From positions 1-64,000 of the forward strand of contig JALUTQ010000028.1 of assembly GCA_032718865.1 (NCBI GenBank): 64,000 nucleotides of DNA, written 5' to 3'. The position numbers and the translations under genes are program-made. This DNA comes from Tilletia caries. Taxonomy: Eukaryota; Basidiomycota; Exobasidiomycetes; Tilletiales; Tilletiaceae. The notes under the pieces were generated by a model. The model was not told where the DNA came from, made no database searches, and was given only the letters and a program-made list of their open reading frames with translations. The first letter of the stretch is position 1. Each line of letters opens with the position of its first letter. Positions 31,811 through 43,000 of the stretch are shown one piece after another.

Positions 31811-33469
31811 TGATATGAGAGAGGGTCAATCATGGCATAGCCTTAAGTGACAGAAAAAAAATACTCACGGACGACAACGGGGAACGGACGGAGAAGCAGG
31901 GAAAAAGGAACCGGGAGACGCGCAGACTTGATGCTAGAAGAGAAAAGATATTTGAATTCTGAATGTATCAATTGAATCAGTGATGGGAACAATGTGTCAA
32001 TAATGCGTGGTGAAAAATGATTAAGTAGACCGGCAGCAAAACTCACAACGCGGACGCCAAAAGAAGGCCAAGAAGGTCCAAGGCAAGCCGCGCAGCAAGA
32101 CAGCAGTGTTGATGTGAAAGCTATGAGCAGAAAAGAAGAGAAAGCATGATCAGACATGATGAGACTCGATACGCATACGATAGACAGAGGGAGGGGGGGG
32201 GGGGGGGTACTCACCCGTAATGGTCAAAGGCCGAGAGCGCAAAGAAAACCAGCAGGCAGCTGCACGTAGCTCTCCTCCGCGAAATGGTAGAACTGTGATC
32301 TGTAGAGAGAAATGATTCGAGTCAGAAGCGGACTGGAAAAAGAATGGGAGAGCGTAGCAGAGAAAGGGAATAGTACTCACGTCGTCCGCGTCGGAAACCC
32401 ACGGACCACGGTGGAAACACGTAGAAATACCCTGAATAGCATCAGAAAGGAAGTGTCAGCTTGATCCAGGAAGGGCGGTGCACGCGCGGGACCGGGGATC
32501 GGATATCAGTCTACTCACAGTCCTGAGTCCACTGGACAATGGCGTACGATGATGACTGATGAGACTGTATAGCAACTGGAAAGGGAAGTAACGTGTAAGC
32601 GCACAAGCACAGTAGACACCGTGGTCCGTGATTCAGTAGCAGCACACTCACAGTCTGCTCTGCGTTGGACTTGTATGATGATGGGCTGCGCTGGTGAGGA
32701 GTGAGGAGTGCGTGAGTAGTGATAGTGATGCCTGATGGGGTAGGTCAGTAGGTGCCAGGTGGACACGATTACATAATAGTTCACAAAAGACTCCAGGTTC
32801 TGGAGAGCCTGCGTTTAGTAACTACAGCGGTGGAGAGCCCGGGCAGAGAAAATTTACGAAGGCTCGCATTTTCGTGCCCTTTCGAGCCTACTGTCGCGAC
32901 CCCGGGCCCGCTACTGAACAGGCCCTTATCGCCTTCCTCCCCAATTCCACGTGGGAGCAAAACTAGATCACGTGACCCCACTTCCAGCTCGGCGGGGGGG
33001 CTTTGCCCCCCCGGAACCCCCCAACCAAAAGGACAGTCTTGTCCGTCTCCATTGCTATCATGTCTAATCCTGCCCGCTACGCGCTAACTCTAACCCGCAA
33101 AAAAAAAAAATGGTGAATGTTATCCTAACTTGGCGACCAAGTCGAAAAAAGAGGGAAAAAAGAAAAAAAGCATGGCCACGGACGGAATCTATCCGCAGAC
33201 CTGCAGAACCGCAAGCCGCATCACTAACCGCTCTACTACGAGGGAAAGTTGATGTCGGTCCCAATTGTTTGTAATACATAAGCATATGCAACGTGTGCGT
33301 GCTAAAGATAGTGGTCAAATCGCGCTAACGCGCGTCCCGATCGCCGAATCACCGATAACACGTGGCATTGGGGAGGAAGGCGATAAGGGTCTTCTACAGG
33401 ATCGATGTTCTTCCCACTCCGGCTATCCCACGGCCCGAATCGGACGCAATGCATTTCTATCACCTGGGC

Positions 33470-33645
33470 AGGGGGACTTCGCCCCCCCGGACCCCCCCCC
33501 AAAGTCCAAATGTACGAAGTACATCAGTCGTCTGGGTTGAAGAAATGTGTCGCTTCCAATACAGGAGCAAAGGTAGGTTACATAAAGGTCACGACTATGT
33601 ATGGCATTGGGGGGGTCCGGGGGGCGAAGTCCCCCCGCCCAGGTG
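33470..33645. repeat. G/C-rich inverted repeat pair
   Basis: CACCTGGGCAGGGGGACTTC at 33470 is followed by a C-rich run; its near complement lies at about 33606-33645 (ending GTCCCCCCGCCCAGGTG). Each arm is itself a GC hairpin. It resembles the GC hairpin inside the R-family MITEs (near 32990-33020 and 39895-39925). No target duplication was found. Confidence 0.6.
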
Positions 33646-34534
33646 ACCGTGCCGGCCCGGCGACGGTGTGTGTGTAGACGAAGCTGCCTCCCAAAGAGTG
33701 ATTTGTAAGGTTTCTAACGCGCCGCGTGGCAAAAGCAACAAATCAGTTGTAACTGTCTGAGCTCAGGTTTGTAGTCCTCATTACAATGTGGTGTAAGCTT
33801 CCTGAAATGAGGAGATTGCCTTTTAGTGGGAAGAAGGCTGCAACCTCCGCTCGTCAGCCCCGAGCAGGCGTTCTTCCTTCTTTCTCCAGCGTCCTGACTC
33901 CTACCTACATACCTCCTCCGGACCTCACTTGGTCCTTGGCCCTTATTGGCTACTGCTCTCCGTACAGCATTATTTGCGTGTCGGGCTGCTTCCATTTGTT
34001 TGAGGGACTTTTGGGACTGCGCCGCACGTTGGGGAGGTGGTAATTTCGGATGTGTAAGTGCATTATGGTGGAGCAGGCGGGCAGGGTTTATTATTGCCAC
34101 GGGGCGTTCGATCAATTAAAACAACCCTGATTCAATGTCAACAAATGTGAAGGATGGAGCGTGGAGCATGGAGATTGGAGGGCCGTCGGGGAAGGGGGAA
34201 GCGCAAGTACATAGTGGCAAGCCCGCAACTGGATAAGGGGTAAGCGGTACGGACCCTTTGCAAAAGTCAGCCGTAAACGTGAACAGCGACCAGCGTAAAG
34301 CAGGAGCCTCGGGCCCGAGGCTCGAGAGTCAAGGGTAATTCGAACTACAGGGGCCTTTTTCAGTAACTCGGATGAGTGAGTCAGGGAAAAATTGTTGAAG
34401 AGTTGATGGAACAGCATGAGAAAATCCGCCCCGAGGTCAGTGCCCGCAAGATGGCGCCGGAGCCCGGAATCGAGCTGCGAGGAAGCCTGATCTGGTCATC
34501 GGACATCTGCTCATCGTCGTTCATAACACGATGG
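33646..34534. other. Intergenic, with an isolated Harbinger-like end
   Basis: No gene recognised. At 34351 GGGCCTTTTTCAGTAACTCG resembles the terminal repeat of Harbinger 1 (GGGCCTGTTCAGTAGC) but no partner end was found, so it may be a relic. Confidence 0.35.
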
Positions 34535-35644
34535 TGAGAGCCTGTACTGATGTCAACCCTGATTCGACAATCTGAGCCGCTCTGTCCACTCACCCTGTCA
34601 ATTTTCGCGCCTGATCCTGGCGGCTGATCGAGAGAGCAGATAAGTGGGAAGAATCAGAGCCGCAGAAAGGGAAGAGTTGTACTGCTGACCAAATCTTATC
34701 CGATTCGGCCACGTTGAGAGCTTCATCACATCACCTCTCAGACGCGACGCATCGCTGCTCTCTTCCTCCACGAACATCATTCAACACGTCGACACAGCAC
34801 AAAAGTGAGGGCTCCGTCTCATTCCCTCAATCCTCACACGCCTTACTGAGCAGCTTCTCTTTCCCCAACAGCTCTTCAAGGCATCCCTCTTGCGCGCGTC
34901 GGTGCCTGTCGGCCTGTCCTCTCTCGTGCCTTCGGACAGTGCCGCCCGTGGGTAGTCGTTGTCCTGATGCCGTCTGCACATGCATACTCGCTGACATTGC
35001 TCTGCTCTGCTCTGATCTCCAGCCTACTGCTATCCTCAAGCCCTTGCACGCGCGGCGCACCCGTCCCGCCCCTCCTGCTCCCGCCGGCGCCCTCGCCTCT
35101 GCTCGTCAAAGGTAAGATTTATGCTGCCATTCTGTCTGCACACACAACAGACAACGCGCTGACGTTCTACCTTCTCCTTTCCTTTTTTGCTACTCTACAG
35201 AACTCTTCACGTCTCAACATTGCGCTCCTCGTCTTCAAGGCCTCAAGACCGACGCGAGGGCCAAGTGAGTGAATGAATTGCTGTCTGCAGGCCATTTACA
35301 GCCAAGGCAAGCTGACCTTCCTGTCTCTCCTCCTCCATAGACCTTATCACAACGCTTTCAAGGTGCGTGATCATAGGATTCAAGCAGATGATGTGGTATG
35401 ATGGCATTGCTGACACGATCTCCTCCTATCTTCCACAGCTCAACACAGGAGGTTCGTAGCCAGCGGCTCGTCACTGCTGAGCATCAGACAATGAAGTACT
35501 GACCATGTCTCACCCTCTCTCTTTTTACAGCTACTGCAGCTACACGAGTACGTTATGTTCAGGCCTCAGGTGATGGGTTCGCGTCCGTTCCTTGACTGAC
35601 TCCACCTCTCTTCCGCCCTGGGTCCCTGGCAGACGTAATCGTAA

Positions 35645-36954
35645 ATGTCCAGGTTTAAACAACGATCTTTACGGCACAAGGCCATAATTTTGATCGGCAT
35701 TGCAGTGTCTCTCTACGCTGCGCGCTTCGCGGCGAAGGATGAGGGGCACGGCGGCATTCGAGGCAAGGGGTTCAGGGTCGTTAGGCATTGGCTGCGTGGT
35801 CAGGGCACTATTTGTAGGGACATGCTGGGTATGAGCCCCAACACGTTTGACGCGCTGAAGAGGAATCTGACGGAAGACGGCGGGCTTCAAGGTGGCAAGG
35901 ACATCAGCGCACGAGAGAAGTTTGCAATTTTTTTGTACGTGAGTCGCGTCGCAGCATCGACACGACAAGCGGCGGGCGTCTTCGGTCACACACCGACAAC
36001 GATTGGACTGTGAGTCAGCGAGGCTAGGGTAGGCTGCTCGATCGCGTCCCTACACTGATGAAAATGTCCTGTTGTCCCTCAGAGCCTTCAAAGCAGTCCT
36101 TCGGGCTCTCATGAAGGCAAAGGTTTACCGTCGTCATGTCTACCTCCCGCCGTCGTCCGCACCTGTTCCTGCCCGCATTACGGACGATCCCGGCCTCAAT
36201 CCTTTCTTCAAGAAGGTGATCGGGGCCGTCGACGGCTCTCACGTCCCCGCTCACGCACCCGCAGCGCTCAGAAAGTCGTTTTGGAATCGCAAAGGCAAGA
36301 CGTCGTTCAACGTCTTGGCGGTATGTGATTTTGACATGTGCTTTACTTACATCCTCAGCGGGTGGGAAGGCAGCGCGGCGGACAGTGGCCTATGGCAGAA
36401 AGCGCTGGAAAATGGGCTACGACTGCCGGCGGGCAAGATGCTGCTGGGCGACTCTGGCTTTCCCCTCAGTCCTCACCTCCTGATCCCGTACCGCGGGGTG
36501 CGCTACCACCTCAAAGAATATTCTGCAGGCACAAAGAAGTGAATGACGCGCCTTCATGGCACACTGTGCCCAGCGTGGACCTATGCTGACCCACTTTACG
36601 TGCTCTTTCTCCAGCCCTCGCAATGCCAAAGAACTGTACAATCGACGTCACGCCGGGGCCAGAAGCGTCATCGAGCGCATCTTCGGCGTGCTGCAAGCCC
36701 GCTTCAAGATCCTCACCACCGGCTGCCACTACGACCTCCAGGTGCAAGCAGACCTCTTCCCTACCCTGGCCGTCGTCCATAACCTGATCAGGCGCCTCGA
36801 CCCCGCCGCCGACATCGAGCCCGACCTGGTCAACGACGACGCCAGCGGCGCAGGCGAGGATCCAGAGCCTCACGCCCCACCCGCTGACGCAGAAGCGGCG
36901 GCGGCAGCGCGAGATCGCATTTCTAAAAAGATGTGGAAGAAGTACAAGCCCTGA
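35645..36954 (+). CDS. Harbinger DDE transposase 2, intact (386 aa)
   Basis: Exons 35645-36009, 36083-36538, 36615-36954; 1161 bases in frame. N-terminal helical region with a TRQAAGVFGHTPTTI helix-turn-helix-like stretch. Catalytic DDE: Asp in VIGAVDGSHVPAH, Asp in MLLGDSGFPLSP, Glu in SVIERIFGVLQARFKIL. The WNRKGKTSFNVLAVC and GWEGSAADS blocks are typical of DDE_Tnp_4 (PIF/Harbinger) enzymes. The product ends KKMWKKYKP. No frameshift or early stop was seen, unlike the transposases of the other three DNA transposons here. Confidence 0.93.
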
Positions 36955-37109
36955 GCCTCGGAAGCAACGCAATGCAGCAGCTGTCTTCAGACCCAGAGCA
37001 TGACGAGGATAAAGAGAGGATGAAATTGAAAGACATGACAGCATGAAGAAACAGGTAGATGGGGCATGATAGTGCAGAGATGGAGAAGTAAGATTGTACA
37101 GCAGCAGAA

Positions 37110-38398
37110 TCAGTTTGCCGCGAGGATCTTGCGGACAAAGGCCAGGCGCATCGCGTCACGCTCCTTGAGGGAGCGGTACATCACGATGAGCTTGGGCTTC
37201 TCCGCCAAAGCGAGGCCGAGCGTCGCGAGCTCGTCGACGTTGAAGTTGTCGCCGTCGAGCTCGAGCAGCTCCTCCATGACGACGCCGACTTCGTCCTCGT
37301 CGTCCGCCGGCCCAGCCATGGCCTTTAGCGCCTCTGCAATCTGACCCATGGCGCTCACAGCCGACGGGCGCTTGCGCTTGCGCGTGGGCAGGACGCGGTC
37401 CTGGAACGCATAAAGCAAAGGAGACAGTGGTCAGAACGAGCGCGATGTCACCAAAGCATGCAGAGAGCTCACATCATCGTCCGAACTGTCTCCATCCTCA
37501 CTCTTGTCCTCTCTACTCTCCTCGCTGTCTTTGCCGCCTGCGTCACGAGCGTAAGAACCCGTGGCCGTGCACTTTGCGCACAGAGCCGTCATACGATCGT
37601 AGTACTCAAATGTACGGTTCTTCCATTTTTTGAACTTGGGCTTATTCTGTGAGGACGGGGAAGGGATGTAGCTTCAGAGCAGTGACTGGAAATGCCATGC
37701 AGCGCACTGCGCAAGTCTGGCACTACTCACCTCAAGCAGATCATCCCACACGCTATCCAAAGCAGTCACCCGCTTTTGCTTCTCGTCCCAACCAAATCCA
37801 CTCATGTTGAGTAGCTCGTGGACCTCCGCCCACATTTTCTTCAGCTAACGAACGGGAAGATACAAAAAGCAGACAGGTCAGTTTGTGCCGCATAACAGTC
37901 ACGCACGCACGCACACATTGACTACTCACACCACGAAAGTGCGTCTTGACCTGCTCAGGGCCCTTTGTTCCGCCCTTGACCCACGTTGCCGCGAGCTTGT
38001 CCGAAGCCTTCCGCCAAACTTCGGGCTGCACCAAGAAAGATGTGGATCTGTCAGTGACAAGGCAACCAACGCACGCGTATAATCACATTAACACTGACCT
38101 TGAAACCTCCGCCGCTCTGCAGCTTCTGCATAGCAGCCTCTTCGAGCACGGTGAGCATTAGCTCAGAGTCCGTCGAGCTCCACTGGCACGGACCAGTCGC
38201 AACAGCAGCTGCGGGAGCTGACGGGGCAGGACCGTCGGTGCTAGGAGCTGCACCACCCTCAAGATCCGGTGCAGGCTCAGTTCCCTGAGCAGTTGGCGGC
38301 GCGCTGTCCGCAGTCGAAGCAGCCGTAAACTCGCTGGAGAAGGAGTCGTCCCCTGAAAAGGGAGGGGGCGGGGCGAGGGGCAAAGTGGACGACGTCAT
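37110..38398 (-). CDS. Harbinger Myb/SANT-like protein 2, intact (324 aa)
   Basis: Exons (minus): 38398-38099, 38025-37930, 37844-37731, 37646-37473, 37400-37110; 325 codons with stop. Disordered Ala/Pro/Ser N-terminus, then a Myb/SANT-like domain (CQWSSTDSELMLTVLEEAAM ... GPEQVKTHFRG ... LKKMWAEVHELLNMSGFGWD), an acidic linker, a basic KRKRP cluster and a Leu-rich tail. The SGFGWDEKQKRV segment aligns with SGFGWNEEEECV of the element 1 partner. Expected role: DNA binding at the element ends together with the transposase. Confidence 0.88.
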
Positions 38399-38573
38399 AG
38401 CTGTTTACTTTCAATGCCTGTGCGTGTCGGAGGTGAGAGGAAGGGAGAGCGGAGAGGGGACGTCTGGAAGGAGATGGTGGTCATGAAGCAGCAACGACGC
38501 GACAGCGCGACGCGTCCTGACGGCGCCGTGCGCGCTTTCTGCTTGATCGCATGGCTGGATCAGATCAGACTGG

Positions 38574-38593
38574 ATCGACCTCCGGAGGTCGAT
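38574..38593. repeat. 20-bp perfect palindrome
   Basis: ATCGACCTCC followed directly by GGAGGTCGAT, inside the right end region of Harbinger 2, about 175 bases from the terminus and 175 bases upstream of the Myb gene start. It could be a transposase or regulator site. Confidence 0.8.
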
Positions 38594-39026
38594 TCATTTT
38601 CTATTAGACGTGAGCCAACTTCGTGAGCCGTCGAGGGTTGAGAAATGGATCAGAAAAGGCCAGCAGTACAGACCATGCTGATTCTGATGTGGAGCTGATC
38701 CGTGACGAATCATGGTCTCCGTTTTCATATGGCAGATCAGGCTCAGATTTGCAGCAGTACAGGCTCTGAAGGAATCAATAATGACGCATCGACAGAGGTC
38801 AGAGAGTTCCAAACACCTCTTTGGTGTCAACTTCGAGCGCTTCAGCATCAACCTCAAACTTCAACCGTCTGGCTCCAGGAGTTGCAGGAGGAGTTAGGAG
38901 GTGGTATAGGGATTCGCAGTGTTGAGTCTTTTCACACGGATTTTGGACTGAGACGAACTAAGCTCAAACGAAGGTACATAGCCGAAAGTCTAAAATGATC
39001 TAGATAAGCTGCCTCAGAACCTTATT

Positions 39027-40194
39027 CACTGCTACCATGGGGGTTGTTTTAAGGGGTGTAAAGCGCTTCTGGAACGCACGTGTTCACCCCATGTTATAAT
39101 TTTCTATTTTGTTCCGCTGATTTGGGTGTTAAAACACCTTTCTAATAGTGTTAAAACCCAGTAGGCATAGTGATCACGTGACTGCTGCAGCGACCCGGGA
39201 AGTGAGACTAGGCGTCTCCAGACGCCTTCCTCACCGCCACCACCCTGCTCGACACCACGGCCCTCACCACACCCACCCGCCATGCCCAGCCAACCTCAAC
39301 ATGTCATCCACGGGTAGCAATACTGTAAATCGAGGGTTTCTGTCTTCAGAGAGCAGCATCAATTGAGTGTGGAAGCAGCTGTGAACCTTTTGAGATGCAG
39401 GGCAGAGACTCTGAGACCACCAAGCAGACCCATTCTAATTAGAGAAACTGAAAGTCTATCTTGTCTTCGGTTCTAGCAGCCGTAGAACAACCTCCCAGGG
39501 GGTGGACGCCCTTATTTCCTCGAACCGACAAGGCGGCGACAAGCCGCCCCGAACCGGAGGTTCGGCGATTAAGCGCGACCGGGGCGCGCTTGGGCGCGAT
39601 TTGACTACTATCTTTAGCACGCTCACGTTGAGGGTGTTCATATATTGCAATAATTTGAGACCGTCATCAACTTTCCCTCATAGTTCAGCGGTTAGTGATG
39701 CAGCTTGCTATTGTTCAAGTCTGTTGTTAGATTCCCACTTAGATCGTTCTTTTTTCCCTTTTTTCCTCTTTTTTCGACTTGGTCGCTAAGTTAGGATAAC
39801 AGTCACCATTTTTTTGCGGGTTAGAGTTAGCGCGTAGCGGGCAGGATTAGACACGATAGCAATGGAGACGGACAAGACTGTCCTTTTGGTTGGGGGGGTT
39901 CCGGGGGGGCAAAGCCCCCCCGCCGAGCTGGAAGTGGGGTCACGTGTTCCAGGGATTGGCACTGTTAATCGCCGAATCACCGCTCAGGATTCGAGGAAAT
40001 AAGGTCGTCCCCAGGGGGTCCAATACGTCATTGTTTTCAGACATGATTCCGCACCACGTAAAACGCTGCGGTTTTTGCCGAGCCCTTAAAACTCCTGCAC
40101 AACAGGGATGTTTTGAGAGAACCGTAAAATCATTGTAAAACAAATTATTACGAAGCGCTTTACACCCCTTAAAACAACCCCCATGGTAGCAGTG
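39027..40194. mobile_element. 1168-bp inverted-repeat element (TSD ATT) containing a nested MITE
   Basis: Perfect 43-bp terminal inverted repeats (39027-39069 and 40152-40194) start CACTGCTACCATGGGGGTTG. ATT lies on both sides (39024-39026, 40195-40197), a possible 3-bp target duplication as in PIF/Harbinger. A second, R-family MITE sits inside it. There is no coding region, so the outer element is about 650 bases and non-autonomous. Confidence 0.88.
39504..40010. mobile_element. R-family MITE copy 2 (507 bp, 9-bp TSD)
   Basis: Ends GGACGCCCTTATTTCCTCGA (39504) and the complement of GGACGACCTTATTTCCTCGA (ending 40010). Perfect 9-bp CCAGGGGGT direct repeats flank it (39495-39503 and 40011-40019), a MULE-type duplication. 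The interior matches copy 1. It has an A-box-like TAGTTCAGCGGTTAGTG (39681) and a B-box-like GTTAGATTCC about 50 bases later, so part of it may be tRNA-derived. Confidence 0.85.
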
Positions 40195-40197
40195 ATT

Positions 40198-41394
40198 CGG
40201 ACTTCTTTGGAAGGAACTTTTCCGCGGCAAAATGACTCGATCCCGTTCCTGGCTCTCGTAACTCGTTCCTCCCAGCTTGCCCACAGGCAACGCGTGGATG
40301 AGGGATGAGGCCGAGCATCTGCTTCTTGACATCGTGGTTCATGCTCTTGCTGTCCGCAGCATGCTGAATTAGATGCAAGGGCACCTCGTACAAGACAGCA
40401 TGGAAAGGGTGCATCTTGTTCCGCCAATGACCGTGTTGAAATTTGGGACACACATAGCTGGAAAGCTTCCATATACCACAGGCTCCCCAACTTCCCGCCG
40501 TGCAGCGTGCTGATCGCTGGGCCGGGTCTTTGTTCCGCTGAGTTCCTCCTGTCATCATGTCTGAGGCGGCGACTTGCAAGAGGGTTCCGACTTCTGGACA
40601 GCACTCGGACAAAGCACGATTGCTGATGCTGGTCAAATCCGTCAGATCTTATTACGCGTCCAATAATTGAGAATGAGCGACGACCGCGGTCATCATCTCT
40701 CCCCCTTGATGAGCGCATTGCCCACCGTCATATCTCCAGCATGTTCTCCGTCTCCTGAGGTTTGCCGCCTTGCCGCCTGCGCACTGAGATCTGAGATCCT
40801 GAGAAGTTAGGCCTCGAGGCCAAAGCTTGCCTCAAGTTGAAAGCAGTGACGGGCCGCGACCTTGTATACATCCCCGCTCACGCGCTGGTGGAGCCTAACT
40901 TCGACATCCAAAGGGAGACTTCTTGAGATGCGCGACGTTTGAAGGCAATAAGCAGCAAGCTGTGGACGTAGTAAAGTGAGCATGAGCACCAAGCCTGCAA
41001 ACCTTCTTGCAAGGATCTCGACATTGATTCAACAGTTCTGGCAATACCAACGACAGTCGTCAGTCACCAAACAAGGTAAGGCCCGAATAATCGGGGAGAG
41101 GCAAAGACTGGACGTGAATATGCTTTGTGAGCCTTCGGTCTTAGGGGACAAACAAACGTCAGATCGTGGCACTTGGCAGAGAGTGAGAGCCTCTGGCGAA
41201 TTCCACATATGGCCACGCGATTCGGGGCTTGGGCTTGGGCTCGACTCGACACGGGAGGCCGGAGTGTTCATTGACAGAGTGTTGATGTTTCCCCAGTCTC
41301 CAGGACGACAACGATGCAGATTTGGATCTCCCCGCGCAGGACAGCCGATCGAGGCCCATGTGGATTCAAGGGCTGGAAGAAGGCAATCCTGCGA
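40198..41394. other. Intergenic, possible gene remnant
   Basis: A minus-strand open frame at 40169-40636 (155 residues, including FHAVLYEVPLHLIQHA and LGLIPHPRVACGQAG) runs into the terminal repeat of the inserted element, so it may be an unidentified gene truncated by the insertion. I recognise no family. The + strand frame at 40976-41554 overlaps the last exon of EMC3 and is judged a shadow. Confidence 0.3.
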
Positions 41395-42862
41395 TCATGC
41401 GTACATCTTGAGCACACGCGACGCCACCCCATCTCCGATCCATCTTCGGCCATCCGCGCCATCGAGCTGCTTCCGAGTTGTCGCCGACCCAGCACTGTTG
41501 GCCGTGGAATCGGGCAGGCCGACGAGCTCGAGGTTGTCCTTCTCTGCGGCGTGAAGCTTGGTCCAATCCGGCTGTGAAGGGCCCGTCGCCGCCGCACCGG
41601 GCATCATAGCCATGTCTCGCGTACTATCGGCAGCTGTGGAGGGAAATACATCATAACAGGGATGAGCGAGCGACTGATCTCGAGCGGAGGCACATAGAAG
41701 TGAGAGAGGGAAGGGCGACGAAAAGACTCACCATTTCCATCACCAAGGACAAGTCGGTAGATTGCGTTGAGGCCGAAGAGACAGAGGAAGTACCAACTGA
41801 TGGAGGACACCCAGCTGACGTCCATATCGGCCGTGTCGACACCACGCTGAAGCATGAGCTTGAACCTCAGCGTCAGGGGGAATGGTAGCTTAACTATTGA
41901 ATCATTGTTGTCGCGATTGAGCATGAAGTACCGATCGGATCGAAGCATAAGGGGAATCAAATTGTCAGCACACCCGCCTCCTGCGAGCAGATTGGAGAAG
42001 ATCTGTGACGAAAACTCACTCAGAACGAAACCGCTGAAGAAAAAGTTGATCCAGCCCATGATGACCGTCTGGGGCACCATCATGACCATGCTCTTCATCA
42101 TCTGCTGCATCATGCCGTCCATCTGGCTGGGATCAAAGGGACTGGCTGGCGCTGCGGACCCATTCTCTTCGCCCTGATTCATTCCCCCCAAACGGATAGG
42201 AGGTCAGTAATGGCATTCGGCTCACCCCTAGCATCCAAACGCACCGGGCTCCGGCTGACTGACCTCGTTCGCTTTTTGTAGATAGGCACCCGAGCCCAGC
42301 GCGTCGGTCAGGAATGCTTTGCGGGCTGCAAATGCGCTGGGCGGAAGCTGGAAGAAGTTGATTCGTAATGCCTGGGCTCGAGCGAGGACGCGTCTGGGTG
42401 GGGTTGGAGGATGTCACAGAGTCAAGGGAAAAGAGAACGTCAGCCCCTCTGGAAATTACAAAAGCGGATATCATTGAGGTTTGGCACAACGTACTGTTCT
42501 CGCAGCGCCTGTTTGGAGATCTTCTTGGGCGGGCTGTCGATGAGGAGGGTGACGTTGTGTCGGAGGATGCCGACCAGGATCATGACGAGGGTGATGGGCA
42601 GCAGGACCCAGTCCCGGATCGCGCTGCAAGAACAGTCGCATAGCAGAGACGCGGTCAGCCAGTCTTACTTCTCCGAGATAGCGAGGGCAGCATGGCAAGG
42701 GACTCTCACCTGTCCAGCACGAGTGTCTGTCTGCATCGGAGAGGGAGACGAGGGACGGCAACGCATCAGTTCGTGCGCGCTTTGCCTGTCTTAAAGCTGG
42801 CGCAGAGCAGAGCAGAGCAGAGCAGAGCAGAGCAGAGCAGAGACTCACAGTGCTGCCGTCAT
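41395..42862 (-). CDS. EMC3: ER membrane protein complex subunit 3
   Basis: Seven exons (minus): 42862-42849, 42730-42710, 42623-42495, 42393-42264, 42173-42020, 41893-41732, 41633-41395; 282 aa. The first two exons are only 14 and 21 bases. Landmarks: TLVLDSAIRDWVLLPITLVM (first membrane segment), ALRINFFQLPPSAFAARKAF, MMVPQTVIMGWINFFFSGFV and LPFPLTLRFKLMLQRGVDTA with SWVSSISWYFLCLFGLNAIY. These are typical of EMC3, an Oxa1/YidC-type insertase core of the EMC that places membrane proteins in the ER. The first intron carries a (CAGAG)n repeat (42796-42841). It is divergent from CWC15, 138 bases apart. Confidence 0.93.
42796..42840. repeat. 5-bp microsatellite (GCAGA)n
   Basis: About nine units of GCAGA/CAGAG within EMC3 intron 1. 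Confidence 0.85.
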
Positions 42863-43000
42863 GATGGCCAGTGTGTATGCGCTGATCTTTGGCAGCTCGT
42901 CGTCGTCCGGAAGCTCGAGCGCATCATCGTCGGATCGATCTTCTTGACGTCCACCATCCTCAGCACTCGGCACTCGCCTCACAGCTACACACACCTCACG

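Larger units (their letters stand above)
28395..32925. mobile_element. PIF/Harbinger element 1 (4531 bp, TSD TTA)
   Basis: Terminal inverted repeats GGGCCTGTTCAGTAGC at 28395-28410 and its complement at 32910-32925 continue to a GCCCGG match two bases further in. TTA flanks both sides (28392-28394 and 32926-32928). It encodes a Myb-like protein (+ strand) and a DDE transposase (- strand), converging in the middle. The right 1.1 kb (31811-32925) is non-coding and includes a run of about 16 G (from 32189). Both genes carry one apparent frameshift, so the copy is probably not autonomous. Confidence 0.93.
28384..33394. mobile_element. R-family MITE copy 1, split by a Harbinger insertion
   Basis: Without the nested Harbinger it is about 477 bases. 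The ends are inverted: GGACGCCCTTATCGCC on the left (28384-28394 joining 32926 onward) and the complement of GAAGACCCTTATCGCC on the right, with CCTTCCTCCCCAAT continuing both arms. TACAGGAT flanks both sides (28376-28383 and 33395-33402), an 8-bp target duplication. The interior is clearly homologous, in opposite orientation, to copy 2 at 39504-40010. It carries an A-box-like AGCGGTTAGTG and T/A-rich runs. Confidence 0.75.
34538..38766. mobile_element. PIF/Harbinger element 2 (4229 bp, TSD TGA), apparently intact
   Basis: Ends GAGCCTGTACTGATG (34538) and the complement of GAGCCTGTACTGCTG (ending 38766), both followed a little further in by AATCTGAGCC. TGA flanks both sides (34535-34537 and 38767-38769). 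It carries a DDE transposase (+) and a Myb-like gene (-), convergent as in element 1. Both coding regions splice into uninterrupted frames. The left 1.1 kb before the transposase holds several intron-like segments and is probably a spliced leader. A 20-bp perfect palindrome lies at 38574-38593. Confidence 0.9.

Noticed and set aside
40976..41554. 192-codon + strand frame
   Set aside because: It overlaps the last exon of EMC3 antisense and has no recognisable feature.
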